The notes below the pieces were generated by a model, which searched no databases, was not told where the DNA came from, and saw only the letters and a program-made list of their open reading frames with translations. This document shows positions 51,856-60,378 of a stretch of DNA of 64,000 nt, one piece after another. The translations under genes were made by a program, and so were the position numbers. This DNA is from Mycolicibacterium litorale (GTDB lineage Bacteria; Actinomycetota; Actinomycetes; Mycobacteriales; Mycobacteriaceae). The DNA is taken from contig NZ_AP023287.1 of the NCBI RefSeq assembly GCF_014218295.1, forward strand, positions 3,720,001 to 3,784,000, written 5' to 3'. How positions within the stretch are numbered: position 1 is the first letter of the stretch; the number at the start of each line of letters is the position of its first letter.

Positions 51856-52638
51856 ATGACGACAGTGCAGACCCGCGAACCGAACTTCGCGCGTCCCGTG
51901 GCGCCGCACCGCGGCCGGATCTATCTCGGTGTCGCGCTGCTGACCGGCGCGGTGTTCGTCGGGATGACGTTCGGCGTCCAGTTCGGGCTGATCGCACCGA
52001 CTTTGACCTCGGACGTCATCGCCAACCTGATCTTCGGCATCCCCGTGCTACTGGTGCCACTGGTTCTCCTGTGGGATGCACCCGGGGAGAACCGGACCCG
52101 CATCGACAAGGCGGCCGAGCTGACCCTGTTCTACATCCCGTTCACCGCGTGCAGCCAGATCGGCTACGAGCTGATGTTCCTGATCGGCCACCCCCTCGGC
52201 TGGTGGACGCCGACGACCGATCCCGGATGGAAGTGGCTGTGGTGGCAGTACGCACTCGCCGACACCCGCTACGTCAGCGGCAATCCGTGGATGTTCGGCC
52301 TCGAGGTGGTCGGGGTCACCACCGGCGTGGCCGTGTTCGCCCTGTGGTTCCGGCTGATCCGGCCTGACCTGCCTGTCGAGTCCCGGATCCGTTGTCTCTG
52401 GGGTGCTTTCGCGGGGTGCGCGGTGCTGATGAGCAGCACGGCGGTGTACTTCACCTCCGAGGTGGGCGCGGGCTTCGACGACATCGGCCAGGGCGCATAC
52501 GGCCTGTGGTTCAAGTTCGTCGCCGAGAACGTGCCGTTCATCGTGCTGCCGCCGCTCGTCCTCTACGCGATCCATCTGCAGGTCGACTATCTGACCCGGC
52601 AGGCGGGCGCGGCGGCCGCCGGGCCTACAGCCAGCTAG
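51856..52638 (+). CDS. Emopamil-binding-protein (EBP)-like membrane isomerase
   Basis: A 260-residue membrane protein with about five transmembrane segments. Its second half aligns with eukaryotic EBP (sterol delta8-delta7 isomerase, EXPERA domain). The shared elements are WWQYALADTRY (EBP: a comparable D-S-R-Y motif), FGLEVVG (the M-E-x helix glutamate), YFTSEVGAGFDD (EBP: YFLTEHRDGF) and LWFKFVAENVPFIVLP (EBP: FWFYFVFMN...LVLP). The key glutamate and asparagine are kept; the tryptophan three residues after the asparagine is phenylalanine here. I infer isomerisation of a ring double bond in a steroid or terpenoid; a non-catalytic role is possible. Confidence 0.75.
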   Translation: MTTVQTREPNFARPVAPHRGRIYLGVALLTGAVFVGMTFGVQFGLIAPTLTSDVIANLIFGIPVLLVPLVLLWDAPGENRTRIDKAAELTLFYIPFTACSQIGYELMFLIGHPLGWWTPTTDPGWKWLWWQYALADTRYVSGNPWMFGLEVVGVTTGVAVFALWFRLIRPDLPVESRIRCLWGAFAGCAVLMSSTAVYFTSEVGAGFDDIGQGAYGLWFKFVAENVPFIVLPPLVLYAIHLQVDYLTRQAGAAAAGPTAS

Positions 52639-53837
52639 ATCCGGGCCGGCATGCTGTCCCAGCCCCGCACGGCCGACGACGGGGACAGCACGGCGTTGTC
52701 GAGGTCGACCTCCCAGTCCGGGAAGCGGTCGAGGATCTCGTCGAGAGCGATGCGGCCCTCCAGGCGTGCCAGCGCATTGCCCAGGCAGTAGTGGGCGCCG
52801 ACCCCGAAGGTGAGGTGCTGGCGCACGGGGCGGGCGATGTCGAACCGTCCGGCGGTCTCGCCGAAGCGGCGCGGGTCGCGGTTGGCGGCGCCGATGAGCA
52901 TCAACATCGCCGATCCGGCCGGCACGGTGTGACCGTGGTACTCGACGTCGCGCGTGACGTACCGCGCCGCCTGCAGCGCCGGGGGTTCGAAGCGCAGGAT
53001 CTCCTCGATCGCCCCGGCCAGCAGGCTGCGGTCCGTGGCGAGCCGCCTGCGTTGATCGGGGTGGTCGGACAGCAGCTTGCCCGACCAGCCGATGAGCCGG
53101 GTGGTCGTCTCCGCGCCCGCGACCGCCACGACGTTCATGAACATCAGCAGTTCGTCGCGGTTGAGCTTGCGCACGGTTCCGGTCTCGTCGGTGAACTCGG
53201 CGTTGAGCAGTTCGGTGGTCAGGTCGTCGGCGGGATGCTTAATGCGCCAGTCGATGAAATCGGCGAACACCTCCCCGTCGGTGATCGCGCCGTCCGGGTT
53301 GTCGGTCATCGAACCACCGCGCTCCACCCTGAGGTGCTTGTCCCCGTCGGCCTGGACGAGGCGCTGGTAGTCCTCGGGAATCCCGAACAGCATGCCGACC
53401 ACCCGCATCGGCATGACGGACCCGAGGTGGGCGACGAAGTCGAAGTGGTCGGAGCCCACGAGCGGATCCAGGCAGCGCCGCGTGAACTCGCGGATCTTCG
53501 GTTCGAGCGCGTCGATCTTGCGCGGCGTGAACGCCCGCGACAGCAGGTTGCGGTGGATATCGTGGATCGGTGGATCCTCGAAGATCAAGGTACCGGGTGG
53601 GATCTCCATACCGGATTTGAGGATTTCGAGGACCACACCGCGTGCCGAACTGAACGTCCGGTGGTCGACGAGGCCACGGTTCACGTCGTCGAAGCGACTC
53701 AACGCGTAGAAGTCATGCTGCCCGTTGTAGTACAGCGGCGCCTCCTCCCGGATCCGGGAGAACATCGGATACGGATCGGCGTTGAGCGCGACATCCCAGG
53801 GGTCGTAGTAGACATCGGCCACCGCGGTGGTGTTCAT
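52635..53837 (-). CDS. Cytochrome P450
   Basis: A 400-residue P450: AGAETTTRLI I-helix, EEILRFE K-helix, heme motif FGVGAHYCLGNALAR. It belongs to a different subfamily from the five other P450s in the window and has no adjacent ferredoxin. The stop region overlaps that of the EBP-like gene (convergent); the TetR gene lies 42 bp upstream on the same strand. Confidence 0.93.
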   Translation of the reverse strand: MNTTAVADVYYDPWDVALNADPYPMFSRIREEAPLYYNGQHDFYALSRFDDVNRGLVDHRTFSSARGVVLEILKSGMEIPPGTLIFEDPPIHDIHRNLLSRAFTPRKIDALEPKIREFTRRCLDPLVGSDHFDFVAHLGSVMPMRVVGMLFGIPEDYQRLVQADGDKHLRVERGGSMTDNPDGAITDGEVFADFIDWRIKHPADDLTTELLNAEFTDETGTVRKLNRDELLMFMNVVAVAGAETTTRLIGWSGKLLSDHPDQRRRLATDRSLLAGAIEEILRFEPPALQAARYVTRDVEYHGHTVPAGSAMLMLIGAANRDPRRFGETAGRFDIARPVRQHLTFGVGAHYCLGNALARLEGRIALDEILDRFPDWEVDLDNAVLSPSSAVRGWDSMPARI

Positions 53838-53879
53838 CGGATCTTCCCTTCCGCCGCTTCAGGCGTTGGCGATTCGAGG

Positions 53880-54482
53880 TCAGGGCATCTTGATCGCCGA
53901 CACGTACATCTCCACGATCGGCCGGTAGAGGTCAATGTCGTCGAGTTCGCTTGCCAGCACGACGGAATCGCTGGTCGCGATTAGAACGTGCGCGAGCGTC
54001 GACGCGGGGATCACCAAGGCGCCGCCGAGCCGGTCGATACCGGCGACGATGAACTTCGCGAGCGCATCGACGACCTCTGACCGCTTGGCCGCGACCCGAT
54101 CGCGGGCCTCGGGATTGCGCAGCAGATAAAGGGTGAACTCGTGGCCCAGGGCGGCGTGTTCGGCGCCCCGGTCCCGGCTGAGCTGCCGCCAGCGCGCGGC
54201 GATCTCGTCGAGTTCGCGCGCACCGACCTCCTTCGATGCCGACATCACCTCGGCGAAGTTCTCGAAATAGCGACGCCAGTACCGGTCACTGACCGCGAGG
54301 AAGAGGTCCTCCTTCGCGGTGAAGTGCTTGTAGATGGCGCCCTTCGTGTACCCGGCGGCGTGCGCGATGTCGTCGAGCGTGGCTGGGGCGAAACCTTTTT
54401 CGGCGAACACCTCTTCAGCGGCATCGAGCAGCAGCGAGCGGGTGTGCTCGAGGCGCCGCTCTCTCGTCCACCTCTCGACCAT
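53880..54482 (-). CDS. TetR family regulator (paralog of the TetR at 40864)
   Basis: A 200-residue TetR regulator with [18 protein letters not shown] segment [26 protein letters not shown] and [21 protein letters not shown], mirrored closely in the TetR at 40864. The ATG at 54482 matches that paralog's start; a GTG at 54500 lies inside a palindrome. It diverges from the AveC-like operon and precedes the P450, so it may control both. Confidence 0.91.
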   Translation of the reverse strand: MVERWTRERRLEHTRSLLLDAAEEVFAEKGFAPATLDDIAHAAGYTKGAIYKHFTAKEDLFLAVSDRYWRRYFENFAEVMSASKEVGARELDEIAARWRQLSRDRGAEHAALGHEFTLYLLRNPEARDRVAAKRSEVVDALAKFIVAGIDRLGGALVIPASTLAHVLIATSDSVVLASELDDIDLYRPIVEMYVSAIKMP

Positions 54483-54487
54483 GCCAC

Positions 54488-54508
54488 GAGATTCTGCCAC
54501 AGAATCTC
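54488..54508. promoter_or_regulatory. 21-bp palindrome at the TetR start
   Basis: Perfect 8-bp arms GAGATTCT / AGAATCTC with spacer GCCAC, 6 nt upstream of the TetR ATG. Likely an autoregulatory operator, or a leader hairpin; sequence alone does not decide. Confidence 0.5.
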
Positions 54509-54529
54509 AGAAAAGCGTTGGCCTTTCAG

Positions 54530-54543
54530 ATACCCGTGAGTAT
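54530..54543. promoter_or_regulatory. TetR operator candidate related to ATACA-N4-TGTAT
   Basis: ATACC-CGTG-AGTAT matches 8 of the 10 defined positions of the repeats at 40304 and 40323 and is itself symmetric in the outer four bases. It lies midway between the TetR gene and the AveC-like gene. The paralogy of the two TetRs makes a related site plausible. Confidence 0.5.
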
Positions 54544-54604
54544 ATTGACCGGAAATCGGCGTTGCGCCGAACGCTGTACACACCGTGCGAAGGAGACAGC
54601 GGCA

Positions 54605-55774
54605 ATGAGCGAATCGTCGAACAAGAAGGCGCGGACCGTCACCGAACCGCTATCGGGTACCGCCGCGCTCGGCACGCCGGACCGGTCGGCGACGAAACCC
54701 GTGCATCTATGGGCCGCGGTCGGCGCGGTGTTCCTGGCATACACGCTCTACGTGTTCATCCGGTGGGTGACCGGCCCCTATTTCGAGCCGGTGTCGGGTG
54801 GCCCGAGCGAGCCCCCGCTCTACATGAAGATCCCGCTGATGGCCAACGCGATCGTGCTGTGGGTGGGGCTGCCGTTCGCGCTGTGGTTCTTCATCATCCG
54901 GCCCTGGGTGCGGGAGCGGCGCATCACGCTCGACGGCATGCTGCTGGTGTCGATGGCCCTGATGATGTTCCAGGATCCGATGCTCAACTACTACAGCACC
55001 TGGTGCACGTACAACGCGTGGCTGTTCAATCAGGGTTCCTGGGCGCCGCACATTCCCGGCTGGGTGGCACACGAGGAACCGGGCCACACGGTGCCCGAGC
55101 CGCTGCTGACCAACATCCCCGGTTACATGTACGGCGTACTGTTGCTGACCATCGTCGGCTGCGCGATCATGCGCAAGATCAAGAACCGGTGGCCGGCCAT
55201 CAGCAATCTGCGGCTGATCCTGGTCACCTATGCGATCGCCTTCGTCTTCGACTTCGTGATGGAAGCCCTGATCCTGCTGCCGATCGGCTTCTACTCCTAT
55301 CCCGGCGCCATCCAGGCGTTGTCGTTCAATGCAGGCACTTACTATCAGTGGCCCGTCTACGAGGGTTTGATGTGGGGCGGCGTCCAGGCGGCGCTGTGCT
55401 GCCTGCGCTTCTTCACCGATGACCGGGGACGCACCGTGGTCGAACGCGGACTGGACACCGTCCGCGGCGGGTTCTTCAGGCGGCAGTTCGTCCGCTTCCT
55501 GGCCATCTTCGGGGGTGTCAGCGCATGCTTCTTCCTCTTCTACAACGTCCCCGCGACCTGGCTGGGCATGCACGGCGATGCGTGGCCCGAAGATGTGCAG
55601 AAGCGTTCGTACTTCAACCCCGGCATCTGCGGCGAGGGCACCGACCGACCGTGCCCGAATCCCGATCTGCCGTTGCCGACCAAACACTCCGGTTACATCA
55701 ACAACGACGGGGAGCTGGTGCTACCCGAGGGGGTCGAGCTACCACCGGTCGTCCCGATAGAACGAGGGAATTGA
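54605..55774 (+). CDS. AveC-family (spirocyclase-like) multi-spanning membrane protein
   Basis: A 389-residue integral membrane protein with about seven hydrophobic segments (for example VHLWAAVGAVFLAYTLYVF, IVLWVGLPFALWFFII, LVTYAIAFVFDFVMEALIL, FLAIFGGVSACFFLFY). Motifs such as FQDPMLNYYSTWCTYNAW, DFVMEALILLPIGFYSYPG and PVYEGLMWGG fit the AveC family. AveC of avermectin biosynthesis acts on the spiroketal region; most mycobacterial relatives are uncharacterised. GAAGGAGAC precedes the ATG. A MoxR ATPase and a VWA protein are encoded directly downstream, which is the notable context. Confidence 0.75.
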   Translation: MSESSNKKARTVTEPLSGTAALGTPDRSATKPVHLWAAVGAVFLAYTLYVFIRWVTGPYFEPVSGGPSEPPLYMKIPLMANAIVLWVGLPFALWFFIIRPWVRERRITLDGMLLVSMALMMFQDPMLNYYSTWCTYNAWLFNQGSWAPHIPGWVAHEEPGHTVPEPLLTNIPGYMYGVLLLTIVGCAIMRKIKNRWPAISNLRLILVTYAIAFVFDFVMEALILLPIGFYSYPGAIQALSFNAGTYYQWPVYEGLMWGGVQAALCCLRFFTDDRGRTVVERGLDTVRGGFFRRQFVRFLAIFGGVSACFFLFYNVPATWLGMHGDAWPEDVQKRSYFNPGICGEGTDRPCPNPDLPLPTKHSGYINNDGELVLPEGVELPPVVPIERGN

Positions 55775-55775
55775 G

Positions 55776-56594
55776 TTGTCTCTCAACAGCCGTCCGGGCG
55801 GCGTCGGCCACCAGTCGGCGAAACCGTTCTACCGGCCGGCCGGCGACGAGGTGGAGGTGTTCTGCGCCGCGGCCCGCCGTGGACTGCCCATGCTGTTGAA
55901 GGGTCCGACAGGGTGCGGTAAGACCCGCTTCGTCGAGGCGATGGCGCATCAGCTCGGCCGTGAGCTGATCACCGTCGCCGGTCACGAGGACATGACGTCG
56001 GCGGACCTGGTCGGCCGCTACCTGCTCAAGGGTGGCGAGACGGTCTGGGTGGACGGGCCATTGACCCGGGCGGTCCGCGAGGGCGCCATCTTCTACCTCG
56101 ACGAGGTGGTGGAGGCACGTCAGGACACCACCGTGGTCATCCACCCGCTCGCCGACCACCGCCGCGAACTGCCGGTCGACCGGCTCGCCACGACGCTGCG
56201 GGCCGCCCCCGGATTCCAGCTGGTGATCTCCTACAACCCCGGATACCAAAGTGTCCTCAAGAATCTCAAGGACTCCACCCGCCAGCGCTTCGTGGCGATC
56301 GAGCTGGGCTTCCCGCCCGCCGACATCGAGACCGACGTGGTCGCCAACGAAGCCGGAATCGACGCGCACACAGCACAACTGCTGGTCCGACTCGGCGGCG
56401 CGATCCGCAGCCTCGACGGCTCACCGCTGCGTGAGGTGGCCTCGACGCGGCTACTGATCCTCGCCGGTGGCCTTGTCGCCGAAGGACTGGGGCTGCGCAG
56501 CGCCGTACAGGCCGCCGTGGTGCAGGTGCTCACCGACGATCCCGATGTGGTGCGGGCACTCGGCGAACTCGTCGACGCCGTCCTCCCGACGTGA
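55776..56594 (+). CDS. MoxR-type AAA+ ATPase (CbbQ/NorQ-like)
   Basis: A 272-residue AAA+ protein: Walker A GPTGCGKT (about residues 43-50), Walker B AIFYLDEV, sensor region QLVISYNPGYQS and arginine finger area DSTRQRF. It belongs to the CbbQ/NirQ/NorQ branch, whose members with a VWA partner remodel or load metal into enzymes. TTG start at 55776, one base after the AveC-like stop, with GAGGGA upstream; the overlap-free but immediate spacing shows coupling. The client enzyme is unknown. Confidence 0.9.
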   Translation: MSLNSRPGGVGHQSAKPFYRPAGDEVEVFCAAARRGLPMLLKGPTGCGKTRFVEAMAHQLGRELITVAGHEDMTSADLVGRYLLKGGETVWVDGPLTRAVREGAIFYLDEVVEARQDTTVVIHPLADHRRELPVDRLATTLRAAPGFQLVISYNPGYQSVLKNLKDSTRQRFVAIELGFPPADIETDVVANEAGIDAHTAQLLVRLGGAIRSLDGSPLREVASTRLLILAGGLVAEGLGLRSAVQAAVVQVLTDDPDVVRALGELVDAVLPT

Positions 56595-58285
56595 CCGGAT
56601 CCGGCCCGCTGGGACCCGAGCGGTTCCGGCTCCTCGCCGGTTACCTGGCCGGACGACCGGTCGGCGTCGCGCAGGCACCCACCGGACGGCCCGCCCACAC
56701 CGACGGCTCGGTCGTCTACGTCTCGGGGGGTTCGGTGGCCGAACAGCGGCGCGAGGTGCTGGTGCAGTCGGCGTTGCTCGGCGCGGGCAGTCTCGAGCCC
56801 CGAATCGTCAGGGCGCTAAGGGCACGCCCGTCGGTGGCCCGGCGCTACCTGGCCCTCGAGGGTCGCCGCGTCCTGGCCGCACTGTCCCCACACGTGACCC
56901 TGGCCGCAGCACTGCGACCGGACGGCGAACCCGGCAGCGCGACCGCAGGCGAGTCACTCGAGATCGCCAGGGGACGAACACGTGTGGCCGATGCGCCGTC
57001 GTGGTTCGGGATCATCCTGCCCGCAGCGCTGCTGAAGGCTCCCCCGCCCGAGCCCGGGAGGCAGGCGCCCCTGCGGTTCCACGTCCCCGACATCGCGCAT
57101 CCGGACGACGAGGACGACCAGGACGACGGCGCGCCGGGTGAGGAGAGCAAGATCCTCAAACTGTTCGAGAGCCCGATGCCGGTATCGCAGCTGTTCGCCG
57201 AGTTCCTGGGCAAGCTGCTCGGCACGTCACGCGCACCGGCCGACGACAGCGCCGGTGGCGAGTTGCCGATCCGCACCGCCCGGCGGACCCGGCGGACCGG
57301 CCCGCACGCCCGCCCGGTACCGACGCCCATCCACTTCACCGGCGACGGCGACACACCCGGCGCCGCGCTCGGTGTGGGCGGGGCGCTGCACCCGGAATGG
57401 GACGTCCACCGCCGCGGCTACCGCCCCGACTGGTGCCGGGTCGTGGAGTTTCCGCTCACCGCCGCCGGCGTCGACGCCGCCGTCCCCCGCGACGACGTGC
57501 TCCGGCACCGACTGTCACGTGTCGGACTCGGCGTCAGGATGCTGCGGGGGCGACCCGACGGCGACGAACTCGACCTCGAGGCACTCGTCGATCTGTTCGT
57601 CGACCTGCGTTCCGGGTGGTCACCACCGGAACACGTCTACGCCGAACGCCGCAAAGCCGACCGCGACCTCGGCGTGCTCATCCTGCTCGACGTGTCGGGA
57701 TCCGTCACCGACAGCGACGCCGACGGGCTGGCCGTGCACGACCATCAGCGCAGGGCCGCCGCCACCCTGGCCGCCACCCTCGAGGATCTCGGTGACCGGG
57801 TCGCGCTCTATGCGTTCCGGTCCCACGGCCGCCACGCTGTCCACCTCGCGGCGGTCAAGACGTTCGGACAGCGGTTCGGCGCGGCCGCCCGAGCCCGGCT
57901 GGCGGGGCTGCGACCGTCCGGATACACCCGGCTCGGCGCCGGAGTCCGCGGGGCGGGCGGCATCCTCAAAGCGCAGGGCGGGACCCCGAGTCGACTGCTG
58001 ATCGTCCTGTCGGACGGATTCCCCTACGACGACGGCTACGAGGGCCGCTACGCGGACGCCGACACCGCCAAGGCGCTCGAGGAGCTGCGGGCCGACGGCG
58101 TTGCCTGCCTGTGCCTTTCGATCGGCGCCGAATCGGCGGACGATTCGCTCGAGCGGGTCTTCGGCGCCGCCTGCCATGCCCGCGCCGCGACGCTCGCCGA
58201 GCTCAGCCCCCGCATGGACGAGTTGTTCCTGTCCGCGCTCCGGGAGTTGGCGCTCGCACGCCCGGGAAACGTGTCGAGTACCTGA
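56591..58285 (+). CDS. VWA-domain protein (CbbO/NorD-like partner of MoxR)
   Basis: A 564-residue protein with a helical N-terminal part, a Pro/Asp-rich linker (about 150-280) and a C-terminal von Willebrand A domain from about residue 365. The MIDAS motif is in LLDVSGSVTDS, followed by threonine in SGYTRLG and aspartate in VLSDGFPYDDGY. This is the architecture of CbbO/NorD, adaptors that bring clients to the MoxR ring. GTG start at 56591 overlaps the ATPase stop (GTGA). Confidence 0.9.
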   Translation: MTGSGPLGPERFRLLAGYLAGRPVGVAQAPTGRPAHTDGSVVYVSGGSVAEQRREVLVQSALLGAGSLEPRIVRALRARPSVARRYLALEGRRVLAALSPHVTLAAALRPDGEPGSATAGESLEIARGRTRVADAPSWFGIILPAALLKAPPPEPGRQAPLRFHVPDIAHPDDEDDQDDGAPGEESKILKLFESPMPVSQLFAEFLGKLLGTSRAPADDSAGGELPIRTARRTRRTGPHARPVPTPIHFTGDGDTPGAALGVGGALHPEWDVHRRGYRPDWCRVVEFPLTAAGVDAAVPRDDVLRHRLSRVGLGVRMLRGRPDGDELDLEALVDLFVDLRSGWSPPEHVYAERRKADRDLGVLILLDVSGSVTDSDADGLAVHDHQRRAAATLAATLEDLGDRVALYAFRSHGRHAVHLAAVKTFGQRFGAAARARLAGLRPSGYTRLGAGVRGAGGILKAQGGTPSRLLIVLSDGFPYDDGYEGRYADADTAKALEELRADGVACLCLSIGAESADDSLERVFGAACHARAATLAELSPRMDELFLSALRELALARPGNVSST

Positions 58286-58395
58286 CACCCATGCCTTAGG
58301 CGCCATGTGCAGTGAGGGGACGGCGCGCACGGAAGCGGAAGTTAGTCACGGGTCAACTCTTTCGTTGGCACCAAACAGCCTGTAGCGTGCGGACC

Positions 58396-59058
58396 ATGCC
58401 CCGCGCCGCCAGCCAGGCAGGCGCTGACCGTGGTCAGCGTCGGACGTCGCTGCAACAGGAGCGCTCCCGGGCGACCAAACGCATGCTGGTCCAGGCGGCG
58501 ATGGCACTGTGGCGCACCAACGGGTACGCCGAGACCACCGTCGCCGACATCTGCACCGCCGCCGGGGTATCGAAGGCGTTGTTCTACTTCTACTTTCCGC
58601 GTAAGGAGGATGTGCTGTTCGAGGTCGGCGTGATGTCGACCCGCTCGGCCCGCCGCACCGCGGAGGCGCTGCTGGACAAGCCCTACGAGGTGGCGTCGGT
58701 GGTCGCCGCGGCGCTCGTCGACCTGGAGAGGTCGATGGCGCGCAACCCCCCGGAGCTGATCATCGCGGCGATCCTGGAGGGCTACCGGCACGAGCATCGG
58801 ATCCTGGCCGGACAGGAACCGGTCGAGGACGAAGAGGACACAGGCGGCATGTTCACCGCACTGTTCGAGCGCGCGCAGCGCGACGGCACGCTGCCCCGCC
58901 ACGTCGACGTCGCGCACCTGGCGTACCTGGCGCACACCCTGGTCAGCGAAGGCGCACGGCATTGGGCCGCAGGGGCTTTCGGAGACCGGTCCTTCGCCGA
59001 GGTCGTGGGCGCCGACATCGGCGCCGTGATCGCCGGTGTGAGCCGCGGAAAACCCTGA
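58396..59058 (+). CDS. TetR family regulator
   Basis: A 220-residue TetR protein: HTH at about 35-75 (TTVADICTAAGVSKALFYFYFPRKEDVLFEV), helical sensor domain with an acidic loop (EPVEDEEDTG). It is unrelated in detail to the other two TetRs. It leads the acyl-CoA dehydrogenase-kinase-quinone reductase unit by 18 bp and probably regulates it. The 110-bp gap upstream holds its promoter; I see no convincing operator there. Confidence 0.91.
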   Translation: MPRAASQAGADRGQRRTSLQQERSRATKRMLVQAAMALWRTNGYAETTVADICTAAGVSKALFYFYFPRKEDVLFEVGVMSTRSARRTAEALLDKPYEVASVVAAALVDLERSMARNPPELIIAAILEGYRHEHRILAGQEPVEDEEDTGGMFTALFERAQRDGTLPRHVDVAHLAYLAHTLVSEGARHWAAGAFGDRSFAEVVGADIGAVIAGVSRGKP

Positions 59059-59076
59059 CGAGACAAAGGAGTCACG

Positions 59077-60378
59077 ATGGCATGGGATTTCGAGACCGAC
59101 CCCGAATACCAGAAGGCCCTCGACTGGGCCGACGAGTTCGTGCGCGAGGAGGTCGAACCGCTGGACCTGGTGTGGCCGCACCAGCAGTTCGTCCCCCTCG
59201 ACGGGGAACGGCGCAGGGCCGTCGACCCGCTCAAGGAGGAGGTGCGGCGCCGCGGCCTGTGGGCCACCCACCTCGGACCCGAGCTCGGCGGACAGGGCCA
59301 CGGCCAACTCAAACTCGCGCTGCTGAACGAGATCCTCGGCCGCTCGCAGTGGGCCCCGATCGTCTTCGGTTGCCAGGCCCCCGACACCGGTAACGCCGAG
59401 ATCATCGCCCACTACGGCACCGCAGAGCAGAAGGAGCGATATCTGCGGCCGCTGCTCGACGGCGAGCTGTTCTCCTGCTACTCGATGACCGAACCACACG
59501 CGGGCGCCGATCCCACGCTGTTCACCACCAGTGCCGTGCGCGACGGTGACGACTGGGTGATCAACGGCCAGAAGTTCTTCTCCTCCAACGCCGCGACGGC
59601 CGCGTTCCTGATCGTCATGGTGGTGACCAACCCCGACGTCAGCCCGTATCAGGGGATGTCGATGTTCCTGGTGCCCACCGACACCCCCGGCGTGACCATC
59701 GTCCGCAACGTCGGACTCTATGGTGAGCGCGAGGGGGACGGCAGCCACGCGCTGATCCACTACGACAACGTCCGCGTGCCCGCGGACGCGCTGCTCGGTG
59801 GCGAGGGCCAGGCGTTCGTGATCGCCCAGACCCGGCTGGGCGGCGGACGGATCCATCACGCCATGCGCACGATCGGCCTGGCCCGCAAGGCACTCGACAT
59901 GATGTGCGAGCGGGCGCTGAGCCGCCAGACCCAGGGCAGCCGGCTGTCGGACAAACAATTCGTCCAGGGCTACATCGCCGACTCGTACGCCCAGCTGCTG
60001 CAGTTCCGGCTGATGGTGCTCTACACCGCCTGGGAGATCGACAAGTACAACGACTACAAGAAGGTCCGCAAGGACATCGCCGCGGTGAAGGTCGTGATGC
60101 CCACGGTGTTGCACGACATCGCCTGGCGGGCGATGCAGGTCCACGGTGCGCTCGGGGTGACCAACGAGATGCCGTTCATGGGCATGGTGACCGGTGCGGC
60201 CGTGATGGGTCTGGCCGACGGCCCCACCGAGGTGCACAAGACGACGGTGGCCAAACAGGTCTTGCGTGACCATTCGCCCACCACCGAGACCTGGCCCACC
60301 GAGTGGATCCCGGGGAAACGGGAAGCGGCGCAACAGAAGTACGCACAGTACCTCGAGAACCAGGTGGGCAACCTGTGA
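59077..60378 (+). CDS. Acyl-CoA dehydrogenase, ACAD10/11-like
   Basis: A 433-residue acyl-CoA dehydrogenase: YSMTEPHAGADPTLF, INGQKFFSSNA, GGGRIHHAMRTIG, and C-terminal MQVHGALGVTNEMPF and DGPTEVHKTTVAKQ. The D-G-P-x-E-V-H ending marks the ACAD10/11 branch, longer than ordinary FadEs. It is translationally coupled (GTGA) to a kinase-like protein, the same two activities that are fused in mammalian ACAD10/11 and split in bacterial LvaA/LvaC. AAAGGAG precedes the ATG. Confidence 0.92.
   Translation: MAWDFETDPEYQKALDWADEFVREEVEPLDLVWPHQQFVPLDGERRRAVDPLKEEVRRRGLWATHLGPELGGQGHGQLKLALLNEILGRSQWAPIVFGCQAPDTGNAEIIAHYGTAEQKERYLRPLLDGELFSCYSMTEPHAGADPTLFTTSAVRDGDDWVINGQKFFSSNAATAAFLIVMVVTNPDVSPYQGMSMFLVPTDTPGVTIVRNVGLYGEREGDGSHALIHYDNVRVPADALLGGEGQAFVIAQTRLGGGRIHHAMRTIGLARKALDMMCERALSRQTQGSRLSDKQFVQGYIADSYAQLLQFRLMVLYTAWEIDKYNDYKKVRKDIAAVKVVMPTVLHDIAWRAMQVHGALGVTNEMPFMGMVTGAAVMGLADGPTEVHKTTVAKQVLRDHSPTTETWPTEWIPGKREAAQQKYAQYLENQVGNL

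Noticed and set aside
51618..51857. Upstream extension of the Rieske oxygenase gene to 51857
   Set aside because: The added residues are not oxygenase-like and would cover the divergent promoter and the regulatory repeat.
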